Origin: Kaistella treverensis
GTDB taxonomy: Bacteria; Bacteroidota; Bacteroidia; Flavobacteriales; Weeksellaceae
Direction: 5' to 3'
Length of the DNA stretch: 64,000 nucleotides
Assembly (NCBI RefSeq): GCF_900114045.1
Contig: NZ_FORQ01000001.1
Location: forward strand, 1 to 64,000
The translations under genes and the position numbers were made by a program. The notes under the pieces were generated by a model. It had not been told where the DNA came from, ran no database searches, and saw only the letters and a list, made by a program, of their open reading frames with translations. This document shows positions 15,125-22,448 of this stretch, piece after piece (positions within the stretch are counted from its first letter, which is position 1; each line of letters opens with the position of its first letter).

Positions 15125-15478
15125 AAAATTTGATCGTCTTGGACACTCCGTATTGAGTGCGTTATTATTTAATTTATTTAAATTTTCGTGTGCAAATATA
15201 CGGTTTTTTCACCACTTAAAAATGTAGAAAAACCGCGGTTTTTGGTCTGTTTAGCAGGTAAAATTTAAAAATATAGTTCGGAATTTTAAATAAAGGATTT
15301 CATGGAAAACCGAGAAAATATAAATTTTAAAAATAAATGAAATAAAGCGCAAATCTCCTGTTAATCGGCGTTTTCACTGAAAAACCAAAGCTGAAAAATT
15401 TAGATGTGAAAAATATTCGGCACAACTTTGGATATGGAATTTACATCAAACATTTATAAACATTAAAAATTTAACATT
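15125..15478. other. divergent intergenic region between pnp and the GlsB-like gene
   Basis: It holds the pnp promoter box (15193-15200), a small CACTC/GAGTG leader hairpin (15144-15159) and an AT-rich stretch. A clear promoter for the plus-strand gene was not found, and no ORF is supported. Confidence 0.5.
15193..15200 (-). promoter_or_regulatory. -7 promoter box of pnp
   Basis: On the minus strand the box reads TATATTTG, a match to TAnnTTTG. The predicted transcript has a leader of about 60 nt containing a small CACTC/GAGTG hairpin. Confidence 0.65.
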
Positions 15479-15721
15479 ATGGGAATTCTATGGACGCTCA
15501 TTATTGGAGCAATCGCAGGTTATTTAGGATCATTAATTTTTAAAGGCGGCAGCCTTGGACTAATCGGGAATATCATCGTAGGTATTGTCGGTGGATTTAT
15601 TGGTTATTGGTTATTAGGCGGCAGACTGGGCGAAGGCGTAGTTGGCGAGATTTTAACCGGAACCATCGGTGCCATCGTACTCTTAGCGATTGTTAACCTG
15701 TTTACCAGAGGTAGGGTGTAA
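15479..15721 (+). CDS. GlsB/YeaQ/YmgE family membrane protein
   Basis: The 80-residue small membrane protein has three hydrophobic segments rich in Gly: GAIAGYLGSLIFKGG, GNIIVGIVGGFIGYWLLGG and TGTIGAIVLLAIV. This is the transglycosylase-associated (GlsB/YeaQ) pattern, often linked to general stress. It lies as a plus-strand gene between the minus-strand rpsO and pnp, which in most bacteria are adjacent. Length is normal for the family. Confidence 0.85.
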   Translation: MGILWTLIIGAIAGYLGSLIFKGGSLGLIGNIIVGIVGGFIGYWLLGGRLGEGVVGEILTGTIGAIVLLAIVNLFTRGRV

Positions 15722-15800
15722 CTCAGTTTACACTTTTGAAAAATTAAACAGTTTTGCGGGAAATATTTAGGAATCTCCAATTTGCGAACTGAAGAACAAA

Positions 15801-15828
15801 AAAAGCAACTTATTTCTAAGTTGCTTTT
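15801..15828. terminator. terminator after rpsO
   Basis: AAAAGCAACTTA pairs perfectly with TAAGTTGCTTTT around TTTC. The stem is flanked by A and T runs on either side, so it can serve rpsO (minus) and the GlsB-like gene (plus). Confidence 0.85.
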
Positions 15829-15850
15829 ATTTTTTTCACTTCGCGGAAGA

Positions 15851-16120
15851 TTATTTTCTCAATCCAAGTTCTGCGATGATAGCTCTATATCTAGTAATAT
15901 CTTTTTTCTTCAGATAATCTAAAAGGGCTTTTCTTTTACCTACTAAAAGTACCAAAGAACGCTCAGTTGCGTAATCTTTGTGATTTTTTTTCAGGTGACC
16001 TGAAAGGTGGTTGATTCTGTAAGTAAAAAGGGCAATTTGTCCTTCTGCTGTGCCGGTATCAGCATCAGACTTTCCATGTTTTGCGAAGATTTCTTTCTTC
16101 TTGTCAGTTGTTAAGTACAT
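15851..16120 (-). CDS. rpsO: 30S ribosomal protein S15
   Basis: The 89-residue protein uS15 binds 16S rRNA early in assembly of the small-subunit platform. The full-length family pattern is visible: TGTAEGQIALFTYRINHLSGHL, KKNHKDYATERSL and LLVGKRKALLDYLKKKD. It has its own promoter box about 37 nt upstream and a strong terminator, so it is transcribed apart from pnp. Confidence 0.97.
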   Translation of the reverse strand: MYLTTDKKKEIFAKHGKSDADTGTAEGQIALFTYRINHLSGHLKKNHKDYATERSLVLLVGKRKALLDYLKKKDITRYRAIIAELGLRK

Positions 16121-16156
16121 TCCAATATTATTTTAATGATTATTATGTAACGGGTG

Positions 16157-16164
16157 CAAAAGTA
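16157..16164 (-). promoter_or_regulatory. -7 promoter box of rpsO
   Basis: The minus strand reads TACTTTTG, an exact TAnnTTTG match, giving a leader of about 30 nt. Confidence 0.7.
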
Positions 16165-16261
16165 CAACTATTTTTCTGTTCCTTAAAACTAAAATTAAAG
16201 TGTTTTAAAGGAATTTGTTAAAATATCTTAAAAATTTATTGTTTATATTCAGCCGTGGCAA

Positions 16262-16269
16262 TATCTTTG
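16262..16269 (+). promoter_or_regulatory. -7 promoter box deciding the start of the 16284 gene
   Basis: TATCTTTG matches the consensus. Its expected transcript begins near 16274, which excludes the longer frame start at 16215 and supports ATG 16284. Confidence 0.65.
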
Positions 16270-16283
16270 CACTACACAAGGCC

Positions 16284-16889
16284 ATGAAAAATCTTTATTT
16301 AGTTCGCAATTCCTTTACAGTTCTTTTACTGCTCACGAGCTATAGCTTTTTTGGCCAAACCATGGTCTCCAATAAAGATTCAGAAACTTTTAACATTCTT
16401 TATTTTAATCCTGAAGTTTTTCCGGATATCGACGAGATAAAAGAACCTACTTATACCGCATTTTTTTCAGCACTTTCCGATCAGCTCAGCAAACGCGGTG
16501 CAAACAGGCTGCTTCGTGTTGATTATAACGTATCTTTTGACGATGCTGATCCGGCGCTGATTTCTGAATTTTGTGAAAACAACAATGCGAATTTTGCGGT
16601 CGTGCCGAAAGTTAAATATTTTAAAGTTGGTTTCGGGAAATATGTTTTTTCAAACCAAGTCATTGTGAGTTTAAAGGTTTATTCCGCGACCGGAAATCTT
16701 TTGGCTGAAACTTCGTACGACACCTACAAAAAAGGCGGAAGATTAGTCGGTTCCGCTGAAAACTCCATCAAAGTCGGGACTTTTGGCGCCTTGAAAACCA
16801 TCAATAAGCAGCTTCGCAAAAAATATAATTCAGAATGGAGCACGCTGAATCAACTGGAAATTCCCACCTACCAATTTTCCCGCATTTAA
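16284..16889 (+). CDS. exported hypothetical protein
   Basis: The 201-residue product has a signal peptide (MKNLYLVRNSFTVLLLLTSY, cleavage near SFFGQ). ATG 16284 is chosen over an in-frame codon at 16215 because the latter lies upstream of the promoter box and would bury the signal peptide. The mature domain resembles proteins that combine an FxVVPKVKYFKVG strand with VIVSLKVYSATGNLLAETSYDT, the pattern of periplasmic or outer-membrane-associated proteins with a TolB-N or curli-like alpha/beta core. No family is certain. The gene ends at a hairpin terminator. Confidence 0.65.
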   Translation: MKNLYLVRNSFTVLLLLTSYSFFGQTMVSNKDSETFNILYFNPEVFPDIDEIKEPTYTAFFSALSDQLSKRGANRLLRVDYNVSFDDADPALISEFCENNNANFAVVPKVKYFKVGFGKYVFSNQVIVSLKVYSATGNLLAETSYDTYKKGGRLVGSAENSIKVGTFGALKTINKQLRKKYNSEWSTLNQLEIPTYQFSRI

Positions 16890-16916
16890 TTCAAGAAATA
16901 TTACGATACAAAATAG

Positions 16917-16949
16917 AAAATTTCCTGCTTTTAGCGGGAAATTTTTTGT
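16917..16949 (+). terminator. intrinsic terminator
   Basis: AAAATTTCCTGC and GCGGGAAATTTTTT pair around TTTTA, and the T run is long. The core CCTGCTTTTAGCGGG is similar to the terminator after aceA (38702-38735). Confidence 0.75.
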
Positions 16950-16981
16950 TTTAAATCTCCGAAAGAATACAACTTTTTCCT

Positions 16982-17051
16982 TCTAGCCCCGATGGAAATG
17001 AAAATCCTTTTTTGCCGTCCCTCGGCAAAAAAGATTGCAATGGACAGCGGG
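16982..17051 (+). repeat. REP-like palindromic element 1
   Basis: It begins TCTAGCCCCGATGGAAATG and ends with ACAGCGGG. Inside is a perfect 11-bp hairpin, CTTTTTTGCCG (17007-17017) with CGGCAAAAAAG (17023-17033). The same flanks occur in reverse orientation at 32519-32588. This CTAGCCCCGAT...ACAGCGG pattern is one I know as a widespread intergenic repeat in Flavobacteriia. Confidence 0.7.
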
Positions 17052-17267
17052 TTGAAACTTTTCTGAGGAAATACCATTTTTGTTGCTTCCGAAAAATTAA
17101 CTGTAAACAATTGAAGTTCAATTTAATATCCGATGCAAACGACTACAAACGACAATAAATAATTCCTTACCGGCTAATTTTTGCCCGCTGATGAATCTTT
17201 GCTCCAGAGATTTGAGGAAATAAAAACCAAGCCTCATTTCAAAAGTTTAATTAAAAAATTTAAAGTC

Positions 17268-17597
17268 ATGTCACTAAGAAACAAAGTGAGCCTCGTAGGC
17301 CGCACCGGAAAAGAAGTCGAAATTCTAAAATTCGATTGGGGAAAAATGGCAAAAGTAAGTCTTGCCACCACCGATTTTTACACGAACTCGGTAGGCGAAA
17401 AAGTAGAAGAAACGCAATGGCACAACCTGGTTGTCAACGGAAAGCTCGCCGACGTTATGGAAAAATATGTGGAAAAGGGCAAAGAAATCGCCGTGGAAGG
17501 AAAAATCGTTTACAGGTCATACGACGACAAAGATGGCATAAAACGGCATACTACAGAAATTCGCGTGGACGAGCTGTTGCTGCTCAGTGGAAAATAA
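17268..17597 (+). CDS. ssb: single-stranded DNA-binding protein without acidic tip
   Basis: The 109-residue OB-fold protein binds single-stranded DNA. The start is MSLRNKVSLVGRTGKEVEI, followed by KVSLATTDFY, TQWHNLVVNGKLADVMEKYVEKG and GKIVYRSYDDKDG, all SSB core. ATG 17268 is chosen because residues encoded upstream of it have no SSB character. The protein stops at LLLLSGK, directly after the OB fold. The usual Gly/Gln-rich linker and DDDIPF-like tip that recruit repair partners are absent, so this is probably a paralogue beside a full-length SSB elsewhere. Confidence 0.9.
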   Translation: MSLRNKVSLVGRTGKEVEILKFDWGKMAKVSLATTDFYTNSVGEKVEETQWHNLVVNGKLADVMEKYVEKGKEIAVEGKIVYRSYDDKDGIKRHTTEIRVDELLLLSGK

Positions 17598-17626
17598 GCC
17601 GCTAAAAGGCCAGATTTTTTCGATTT
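17594..17626 (+). repeat. dispersed hairpin repeat copy
   Basis: AAGCCGCTAAAAGGCCAGAT, then TTTTTTCGATTTAG. The stem is degenerate but the loop and tail fit the family. It lies just after the ssb stop. Confidence 0.5.
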
Positions 17627-17660
17627 AGCTCTGCTAAAAAATTAATTTCAAAAAACACAA

Positions 17661-18113
17661 ATGATGAAAGTTAAAATATTTAAAATCAGATTGTCTGAGG
17701 ATTTTATTTACTCAGATCAGAAATTACTGGACCGTTTTTTAGAAGAAAACAATATTCTGAAATATGAAACAGCCTTTGTAAAAGATGACGAAAGTTATTG
17801 GTCCGTCGTGTTGTATTTCGAAGAATTGAAAGTTCTGGTTAATGAAAATCAGCCGGAAAAATACAGCGCCGATGCAGATTGGGTGCTGTCTGCCGATGAA
17901 ATACAAATCCTGAATTCGCTCAAAATCTGGAGGTCGGAAAAAGCGAAAGATCAAAAACTACCGGTTTATTTTATTGCCACCAATAAAGAACTTTTCTCGA
18001 TAGCGAAGTTTAAACCCGCTAAAAAAGAGGAGCTGCGGGATATCAAAGGTTTTGGAAAACACAAAATCGAAAATTATGGCCAGGAAATCATTGAAATTTT
18101 AGAAATGGTATAA
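17661..18113 (+). CDS. HRDC-domain protein
   Basis: The 150-residue product has an N-terminal alpha/beta segment of unknown fold (VKIFKIRLSEDFIY...YWSVVLYFEE). Its C-terminal HRDC domain (about residues 80-148) is identified by LKIWRSEKAKDQKLPVYFIA, followed by FKPAKKEELRDIKGFGKHKI. HRDC domains bind nucleic acids in RecQ helicases and RNase D; here the domain stands without a helicase. The gene follows ssb by 63 nt and may be co-transcribed, suggesting a role in DNA metabolism. A strong terminator lies after it. Confidence 0.82.
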   Translation: MMKVKIFKIRLSEDFIYSDQKLLDRFLEENNILKYETAFVKDDESYWSVVLYFEELKVLVNENQPEKYSADADWVLSADEIQILNSLKIWRSEKAKDQKLPVYFIATNKELFSIAKFKPAKKEELRDIKGFGKHKIENYGQEIIEILEMV

Positions 18114-18139
18114 AAACACATCTTCATATATTTTTTTTT

Positions 18140-18164
18140 AAGCCGGAGAAATTTGCTCCGGCTT
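18140..18164 (+). terminator. intrinsic terminator
   Basis: AAGCCGGAG pairs perfectly with CTCCGGCTT around AAATTTG, with T-rich DNA after it. It closes the ssb-HRDC unit. Confidence 0.85.
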
Positions 18165-18319
18165 TCTTGGAACCGCAAAAGAAGCAAAAGCTTTCTTTTA
18201 CTTGTGTCCTCCGTGAAACCTCTGTGTACTCCGTGGTTAAAAACTAACTCAAAGTTTCAACATTTCAAAATCACAAAATTTGTGCTTTTTGTCGCTAAAA
18301 AATTTTCTACTTTTATAAA

Positions 18320-18802
18320 ATGGAAATCACAATTCGAAAAATTCAAAAATCAGATAATAAAATTTTAGCGCAAATCATCCGCAGTTGCTTTCACGACTTC
18401 AATGTCGCCACGCCCGGAACGGTCTATGAAGATCCAATGACCGACAATCTTTACGATTTGTTCACAGATCCAAAATCGGCACTTTTTGTTGCTGAAGTCG
18501 ATGGTGAAATCTCCGGCTGTTGAGGCATTTTTCCAACCGAAGGTTTACCGGAAAATTGCGCGGAACTGGTAAAATTTTACCTCCATAAAAATTCGCGCGG
18601 CAAAGGGCTCGGGAAATTATTGATGGAAAAAAGCATTGAATTTGCAGAAAAATCCGGTTATAAATCTATTTACATCGAAAGTTTACCTGAATTTTCCAAC
18701 GCGGTTTCTATCTACGAAAAACAAGGTTTTCGCTATCTCGAAAAACCATTGGGCAACTCCGGACACAGCGGCTGCAACCTCTGGATGCTGAAGGAGCTTT
18801 AG
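18320..18802 (+). pseudogene. GNAT N-acetyltransferase broken by an in-frame TGA
   Basis: One frame runs from ATG 18320 (MEITIRKIQKSDNKILAQII) to TAG 18800-18802 except for TGA at 18521-18523, between VDGEISGC and GIFPTEGLP. The sequence on both sides is a normal GNAT: the acetyl-CoA loop NSRGKGLGKLLM and the late IYEKQGFRYLEKP strand are intact. A G-to-T change of a GGA codon would explain it (GCGGIFPTEGLP). The rest shows no other decay, so inactivation is recent or the base is an assembly error. Confidence 0.8.
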
Positions 18803-18823
18803 GTACTTGGCGCAATAATTTTG

Positions 18824-18831
18824 TATTTTTG
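18824..18831 (+). promoter_or_regulatory. -7 promoter box of hisS
   Basis: TATTTTTG matches TAnnTTTG, giving a leader of about 55 nt before the hisS start. Confidence 0.65.
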
Positions 18832-18891
18832 CGGACTTACTTTTAATTTGACCTTGCCGTCAATAAAAAACATAAAATTCAGCCCAAAAAT

Positions 18892-20241
18892 ATGAAGCCC
18901 AGTTTAGCCAAAGGAACGCGTGATTTTTCCGCAGAAGAAGTGTACCGCAGAAAATTCATTATCAATATTTTACAGAAAAATTTTGAACTGTTTGGTTTTC
19001 AGCCATTAGAAACGCCAAGTTTCGAAAATCTGTCAACTTTAACTGGAAAATATGGTGAGGAAGGCGACCGCTTGATTTTTAAAATTCTGAATTCCGGCGA
19101 TTACGCTTCGAAAACTAAAGATGAAGACTGGACGGCGAAAAATTCTCAGACACTGACTGCGCAAATCTCCGAAAAAGCACTTCGTTACGATCTTACGGTT
19201 CCGTTTGCGCGTTACGTCGCAATGAATCATGGGCAGCTGAATTTCCCTTTTAAGCGTTACCAAATTCAACCGGTTTGGCGCGCTGATCGTCCGCAAAAAG
19301 GGCGCTTTCGCGAATTTTACCAGTGCGACGCCGACGTTGTAGGTAGCGTGAGCTTATGGCAGGAAGTGGAATTGGTGCAGCTGTATCTAAAATCATTTGC
19401 AGACTTAAATTTGAAAATTGCACTTCACCTTAACAACCGGAAAATCCTTTCCGGTCTTGCAGAATTTGCGGGCATTTCAGACCAGTTAATAGATTTTACC
19501 GTCGCGCTGGATAAACTGGATAAAATCGGAAAAGACGGCGTGGTGAAAGAACTTTTAGAAAAAAACATTTCTGATGAATCTATTGAAAAGCTCGACTTTT
19601 TATTTAACCAAAGCGAAAATGCGCTTGAAAATTTAGCTCAGCTAAAAGAGAAATTTCAGGGAAATGATATCGGAACGAGTGGAGTGGAAGAGCTTGAATT
19701 TGTCTTGAAGAACTCTTTCGAACTTGGAATTTCCGAAGAAACTTTGAAATTCGATATTACTTTAGCGCGCGGTCTTGATTATTATACCGGCGCAATTTTC
19801 GAAGTCAAGGCGCTTGATGTTGCGATGGGTTCTATCGGCGGTGGCGGTCGTTACGATAATTTAACCGAAGTTTTCGGTGTGAAAAATATTCCTGGAATCG
19901 GTGTTTCATTTGGTTTGGACCGAATTTATCTGGTGATGGAAGAACTCAATTTATTCCCGGAAGAATCGGCAAAAAAAGTGGAATTTCTGTTTGCCAATTA
20001 TGGTGAAAAAGAATCTTTAGCAGCCATGAAAATTATTGCTAAACTTCACCAGAAAGGCATTTCCGCAGAGCTTTATCCGGAATCGGCAAAACTGAAAAAA
20101 CAGTTCATTTATGCCGAAAAAAAGGGAATCCCAAATTTGGTTTTCTTTGGTGAACAGGAAATTTCCGACGGAAATATTACCATTAAAAACCTCGAAACCG
20201 GCGAGCAAATCACCAAATCGGTTGATGAGTTTCTGCAATAA
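18892..20241 (+). CDS. hisS: histidyl-tRNA synthetase
   Basis: The 449-residue class II aminoacyl-tRNA synthetase charges tRNA-His. It starts [12 protein letters not shown], the usual motif 1 prelude. Motif 2 is [20 protein letters not shown], the His-specific loop is [13 protein letters not shown] (about residues 292-304), and motif 3 is [14 protein letters not shown]-terminal anticodon-binding domain follows (about 360-449). It is monocistronic with its own promoter; a methyltransferase gene follows 43 nt downstream. Confidence 0.97.
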   Translation: MKPSLAKGTRDFSAEEVYRRKFIINILQKNFELFGFQPLETPSFENLSTLTGKYGEEGDRLIFKILNSGDYASKTKDEDWTAKNSQTLTAQISEKALRYDLTVPFARYVAMNHGQLNFPFKRYQIQPVWRADRPQKGRFREFYQCDADVVGSVSLWQEVELVQLYLKSFADLNLKIALHLNNRKILSGLAEFAGISDQLIDFTVALDKLDKIGKDGVVKELLEKNISDESIEKLDFLFNQSENALENLAQLKEKFQGNDIGTSGVEELEFVLKNSFELGISEETLKFDITLARGLDYYTGAIFEVKALDVAMGSIGGGGRYDNLTEVFGVKNIPGIGVSFGLDRIYLVMEELNLFPEESAKKVEFLFANYGEKESLAAMKIIAKLHQKGISAELYPESAKLKKQFIYAEKKGIPNLVFFGEQEISDGNITIKNLETGEQITKSVDEFLQ

Positions 20242-20284
20242 AAATGATTTCCATTTTAATTGCTATTTTTAAATTTTACAAGCA

Positions 20285-21100
20285 ATGGAAAATTACCTCG
20301 ATATCAACCGGAAATTGTGGAACGCAAAAGTTGACGCACATTTAAAATCAGATTTCTACTTTCTGGAAGAATTTCTGCAGGGCAGAACTTCCTTAAATTC
20401 AATTGAACTCGACCTTTTAGGTGATGTTGAAGGCAAAGATATTCTGCATCTTCAGTGCCATTTCGGTCAGGATTCCATATCGCTTTCACGCCTCGGCGCC
20501 AAGGTTACCGGCATCGATTTGTCAGATAAAGCCATCGACGCCGCGATTGACTTAGCAGAAAAATGCGGCACCGATACCAATTTTTTAGTTTCTGACGTCT
20601 ATAATTTGCCGGACATTTTACCTCAGAAATTCGACATCGTGTTTGCAACCTACGGCACCATTGGCTGGTTGCCTGATTTACAAAAATGGGCGCAGGTCAT
20701 TTCTCATTTTTTGAAACCGGGCGGAAAATTCGTTTTTGTAGAATTTCATCCGTTTGTCTGGATGTTCGATGACGATTTTAAATATATTAAATACAGCTAT
20801 TTCAACGATGAGCAAATCATCGAAACCAAATCGGGAACTTATGCAGACCGTGATGCGGATATTGTAGAAGAAGAAGTAGGCTGGAATCATTCAACCTCGG
20901 AAGTGCTTACCAGTCTCTTGGACGAAAATCTGAAACTACTCTCGTTTCAGGAATACAATTGGTCGCCGTATCCGTGTTTTTCCCATATTGAGGAGGTGGA
21001 AAAAGGGAAATATCAGATTCCGCCATTTGGGAATAAAGTTCCTCTTGTATTTTCTTTGGTCGCGCAGAAAAATATAACGCAGAATCTTGTTTTAGAATAA
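20285..21100 (+). CDS. SAM-dependent methyltransferase (class I)
   Basis: The 271-residue product has a Rossmann methyltransferase core: DILHLQCHFGQDSISLSRLGA as motif I (about residues 56-76), GIDLSDKAI as the acidic ribose-binding strand end, and FDIVFATYGTIGWLPDL as motif IV. The C-terminal part (YFNDEQIIETKSGTY...GWNHST) is typical of the uncharacterised Bacteroidota branch of methyltransferase type 11 proteins. The methyl acceptor is unknown. It lies downstream of hisS, probably within the same transcript or from an unseen promoter. Confidence 0.85.
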   Translation: MENYLDINRKLWNAKVDAHLKSDFYFLEEFLQGRTSLNSIELDLLGDVEGKDILHLQCHFGQDSISLSRLGAKVTGIDLSDKAIDAAIDLAEKCGTDTNFLVSDVYNLPDILPQKFDIVFATYGTIGWLPDLQKWAQVISHFLKPGGKFVFVEFHPFVWMFDDDFKYIKYSYFNDEQIIETKSGTYADRDADIVEEEVGWNHSTSEVLTSLLDENLKLLSFQEYNWSPYPCFSHIEEVEKGKYQIPPFGNKVPLVFSLVAQKNITQNLVLE

Positions 21101-21155
21101 CAAAAATTTGTATCATTGCAATCTGAATTTTTATGCAAGAAAAATTCGGAACATT

Positions 21156-21229
21156 GGGGGATTAGCTCATCTGGCTAGAGCGTTAGACTGGCAGTCTAAA
21201 GGTGGTCGGTTCGATCCCGATATCCTCCA
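21156..21229 (+). tRNA. tRNA-Ala (GGC anticodon)
   Basis: A complete cloverleaf is visible: acceptor GGGGGAT with ATCCTCC, D arm GCTC/GAGC, and anticodon stem TTAGA/TCTAA with loop CTGGCAG (anticodon GGC). The T arm is GTCGG/CCGAT with loop TTCGATC. The discriminator base is A. CCA is not encoded, so it must be added after transcription. It reads GCC and GCU alanine codons. Confidence 0.93.
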
Positions 21230-21304
21230 CAATTTTCAAGAACGCCACAAATATATGTTTGCGGCGTTTTTGTTTTCTGTGAAACACTAAGAAACACATG
21301 AAAA

Positions 21305-21327
21305 AAAGCCGCAATAATTGCGGCTTT
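21305..21327. terminator. terminator after yceI
   Basis: AAAGCCGCAA and TTGCGGCTTT form a perfect stem around TAA, with A and T runs outside. It serves the minus-strand yceI-like gene and perhaps the tRNA on the plus strand. Confidence 0.8.
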
Positions 21328-21348
21328 AATTATTTCTATAAGAAAATC

Positions 21349-22023
21349 TTATTTTTTACCTACGATGTTTAGCTCCAGGTCAACACCTTGCGAAATCATC
21401 CAGTCTTTCGGGTCGCCTTCAGCGCCGTAAGCCAATCCCCAATCTTCTCTGTTGATGGTGAATTTAGACTCTAAACTTGCCTGATTTTCTGTAACCACAA
21501 CTTTCGCCGGGAAAGTTACGTTCACGGTTTTACCTTTAATGGTCAGGTTTCCGCTTACCGTTTTATTTGCGCCAACAGTTTTAGTTTCAGTTCCGGCAGC
21601 TAAATCTTCAACTTTTGTAATGTCGAATTTTACGCTTGGGTGTTTTTCAACATCGAAGAAATCTGCACTTTTCAGGTGTGCGTCAAGGTCTGCAGAAGTT
21701 TTACCGTCGCTCATTGCTGGGTCTACAGATTCCGGGCTTGTTACCAGACTGTTGATGTCAGAAACCAAACTTCCGGCAGTCAACTGTCCGTTTTCGAATG
21801 CCAAAGTTCCGGACGCTTCCGTAGTTCCGTATCTTGGGTTCAGGCCACCTTTGTGCGTTGCAGTCCAGTTTACCGTGCTGGCGTTAGTGTCTACTGCGAA
21901 GGTTTGTCCTGTGGTTTCCGCTACAGTTTGTTCGGTTGCAGTGGTTACCTGGTCAGCTTTTGCTTCGGTACAAGACACTGCAAATAAAAATGCTGAAAGT
22001 GCTAAGATTGTTACTTTTTTCAT
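21349..22023 (-). CDS. YceI-family lipoprotein
   Basis: The 224-residue product has a lipoprotein signal, MKKVTILALSAFLFAVSC, with lipobox AVSC, and a low-complexity linker of Thr, Glu and Ala. The YceI beta-barrel domain (about residues 42-222) is recognised by FAVDTNASTVNWTATHKGG, DLDAHLKSADFFDVEKHPSVKFD and a terminal GVDLELNIVGKK. YceI domains bind amphiphilic lipids such as polyisoprenoids in the periplasm. The gene is single, with its own promoter box and terminator. Confidence 0.92.
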   Translation of the reverse strand: MKKVTILALSAFLFAVSCTEAKADQVTTATEQTVAETTGQTFAVDTNASTVNWTATHKGGLNPRYGTTEASGTLAFENGQLTAGSLVSDINSLVTSPESVDPAMSDGKTSADLDAHLKSADFFDVEKHPSVKFDITKVEDLAAGTETKTVGANKTVSGNLTIKGKTVNVTFPAKVVVTENQASLESKFTINREDWGLAYGAEGDPKDWMISQGVDLELNIVGKK

Positions 22024-22054
22024 TGATCTAAATTTTTTGTTTTGTTTTATAGTG

Positions 22055-22062
22055 CAAAAGTA
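22055..22062 (-). promoter_or_regulatory. -7 promoter box of the yceI-like gene
   Basis: The minus strand reads TACTTTTG, an exact TAnnTTTG match, about 32 nt upstream of the start codon. Confidence 0.65.
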
Positions 22063-22126
22063 CGGCGGCTCGGGCGGCTGCGACTTGACCTATGTTAAGA
22101 AACGCTTTTGGTGGTTGTTTTTATTT

Positions 22127-22216
22127 GGGCGCCTTTATCCGCCCTCCGTTCCCGCTTTTTTGCTCGTCGTTCCTCCTCGCAAAAAGAGCTCCACTCAGGT
22201 CGGGGCGCATCCCACC
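22127..22216. repeat. REP-like GC-rich element 2
   Basis: GGGCGCCTTTATCCGCCC opens the element, TTTTTTGC and GCAAAAA form its central hairpin, and GGTCGGGGCGC closes it. It is markedly more GC-rich than its surroundings. It belongs to a different subclass from the CTAGCCCCGAT elements. Confidence 0.55.
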
Positions 22217-22257
22217 TCCCAAATTTTCCGCCATTTCAAAATTTTCCTTCCCACAAA

Positions 22258-22340
22258 AATTGCCTGCTAAAACACCTAATTTTTCAGTTTTGTGGTCTAT
22301 AAAAATTCGCCGCTAAAACAGCAAATTTTTTCATTTTAAT
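22258..22340 (+). repeat. two tandem hairpin repeat copies
   Basis: The first copy reads TTGCCTGCTAAAACACCTAA with TTTTTCAGTTTT after it. The second reads TCGCCGCTAAAACAGCAAAT with TTTTTTCATTTTA after it. They stand about 15 nt apart. Confidence 0.6.
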
Positions 22341-22408
22341 AATTAATAATTCTTTATTCATTAATTTCAAAAGCGTCAAAGCCAATTTCTTATGCCGCAA
22401 TTTTTCCG

Positions 22409-22416
22409 TATTTTTG
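22409..22416 (+). promoter_or_regulatory. -7 promoter box of uvrA
   Basis: TATTTTTG matches the consensus and gives a leader of about 28 nt. Confidence 0.6.
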
Positions 22417-22448
22417 CAAACTCTGAAAATTGAAATTTCAGCACATAA

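Larger units (their letters stand above)
16890..17267. other. intergenic region with terminator and REP-like element
   Basis: It contains a terminator (16917-16949), a REP-like palindrome (16982-17051), and an AT-rich leader before ssb. The frame upstream of the ssb ATG is open from 17181 but lacks any similarity to SSB. A weak GAATCTTTG (17190-17198) is the best promoter candidate. Confidence 0.5.
22024..22448. other. divergent region between the yceI-like gene and uvrA, with repeats
   Basis: No gene is supported. In order it holds the yceI promoter box (22055-22062), a GC-rich REP-like element (22127-22216), two tandem hairpin-repeat copies (22258-22292 and 22306-22340) and the uvrA promoter box (22409-22416). 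Confidence 0.6.

Noticed and set aside
17181-17267. N-terminal extension of SSB
   Set aside because: The residues show no OB-fold similarity, and the normal SSB start MSLRNKVSLVGR is at 17268.
18521-18523. TGA in the GNAT gene as a selenocysteine codon
   Set aside because: The position aligns with an ordinary Gly in related proteins, there is no sign of a selenocysteine insertion hairpin, and a one-base change explains it.
21539-22270. 243-codon plus-strand ORF opposite the yceI-like gene
   Set aside because: It is the complement of a well-supported YceI coding region, and its translation has no recognisable domain.
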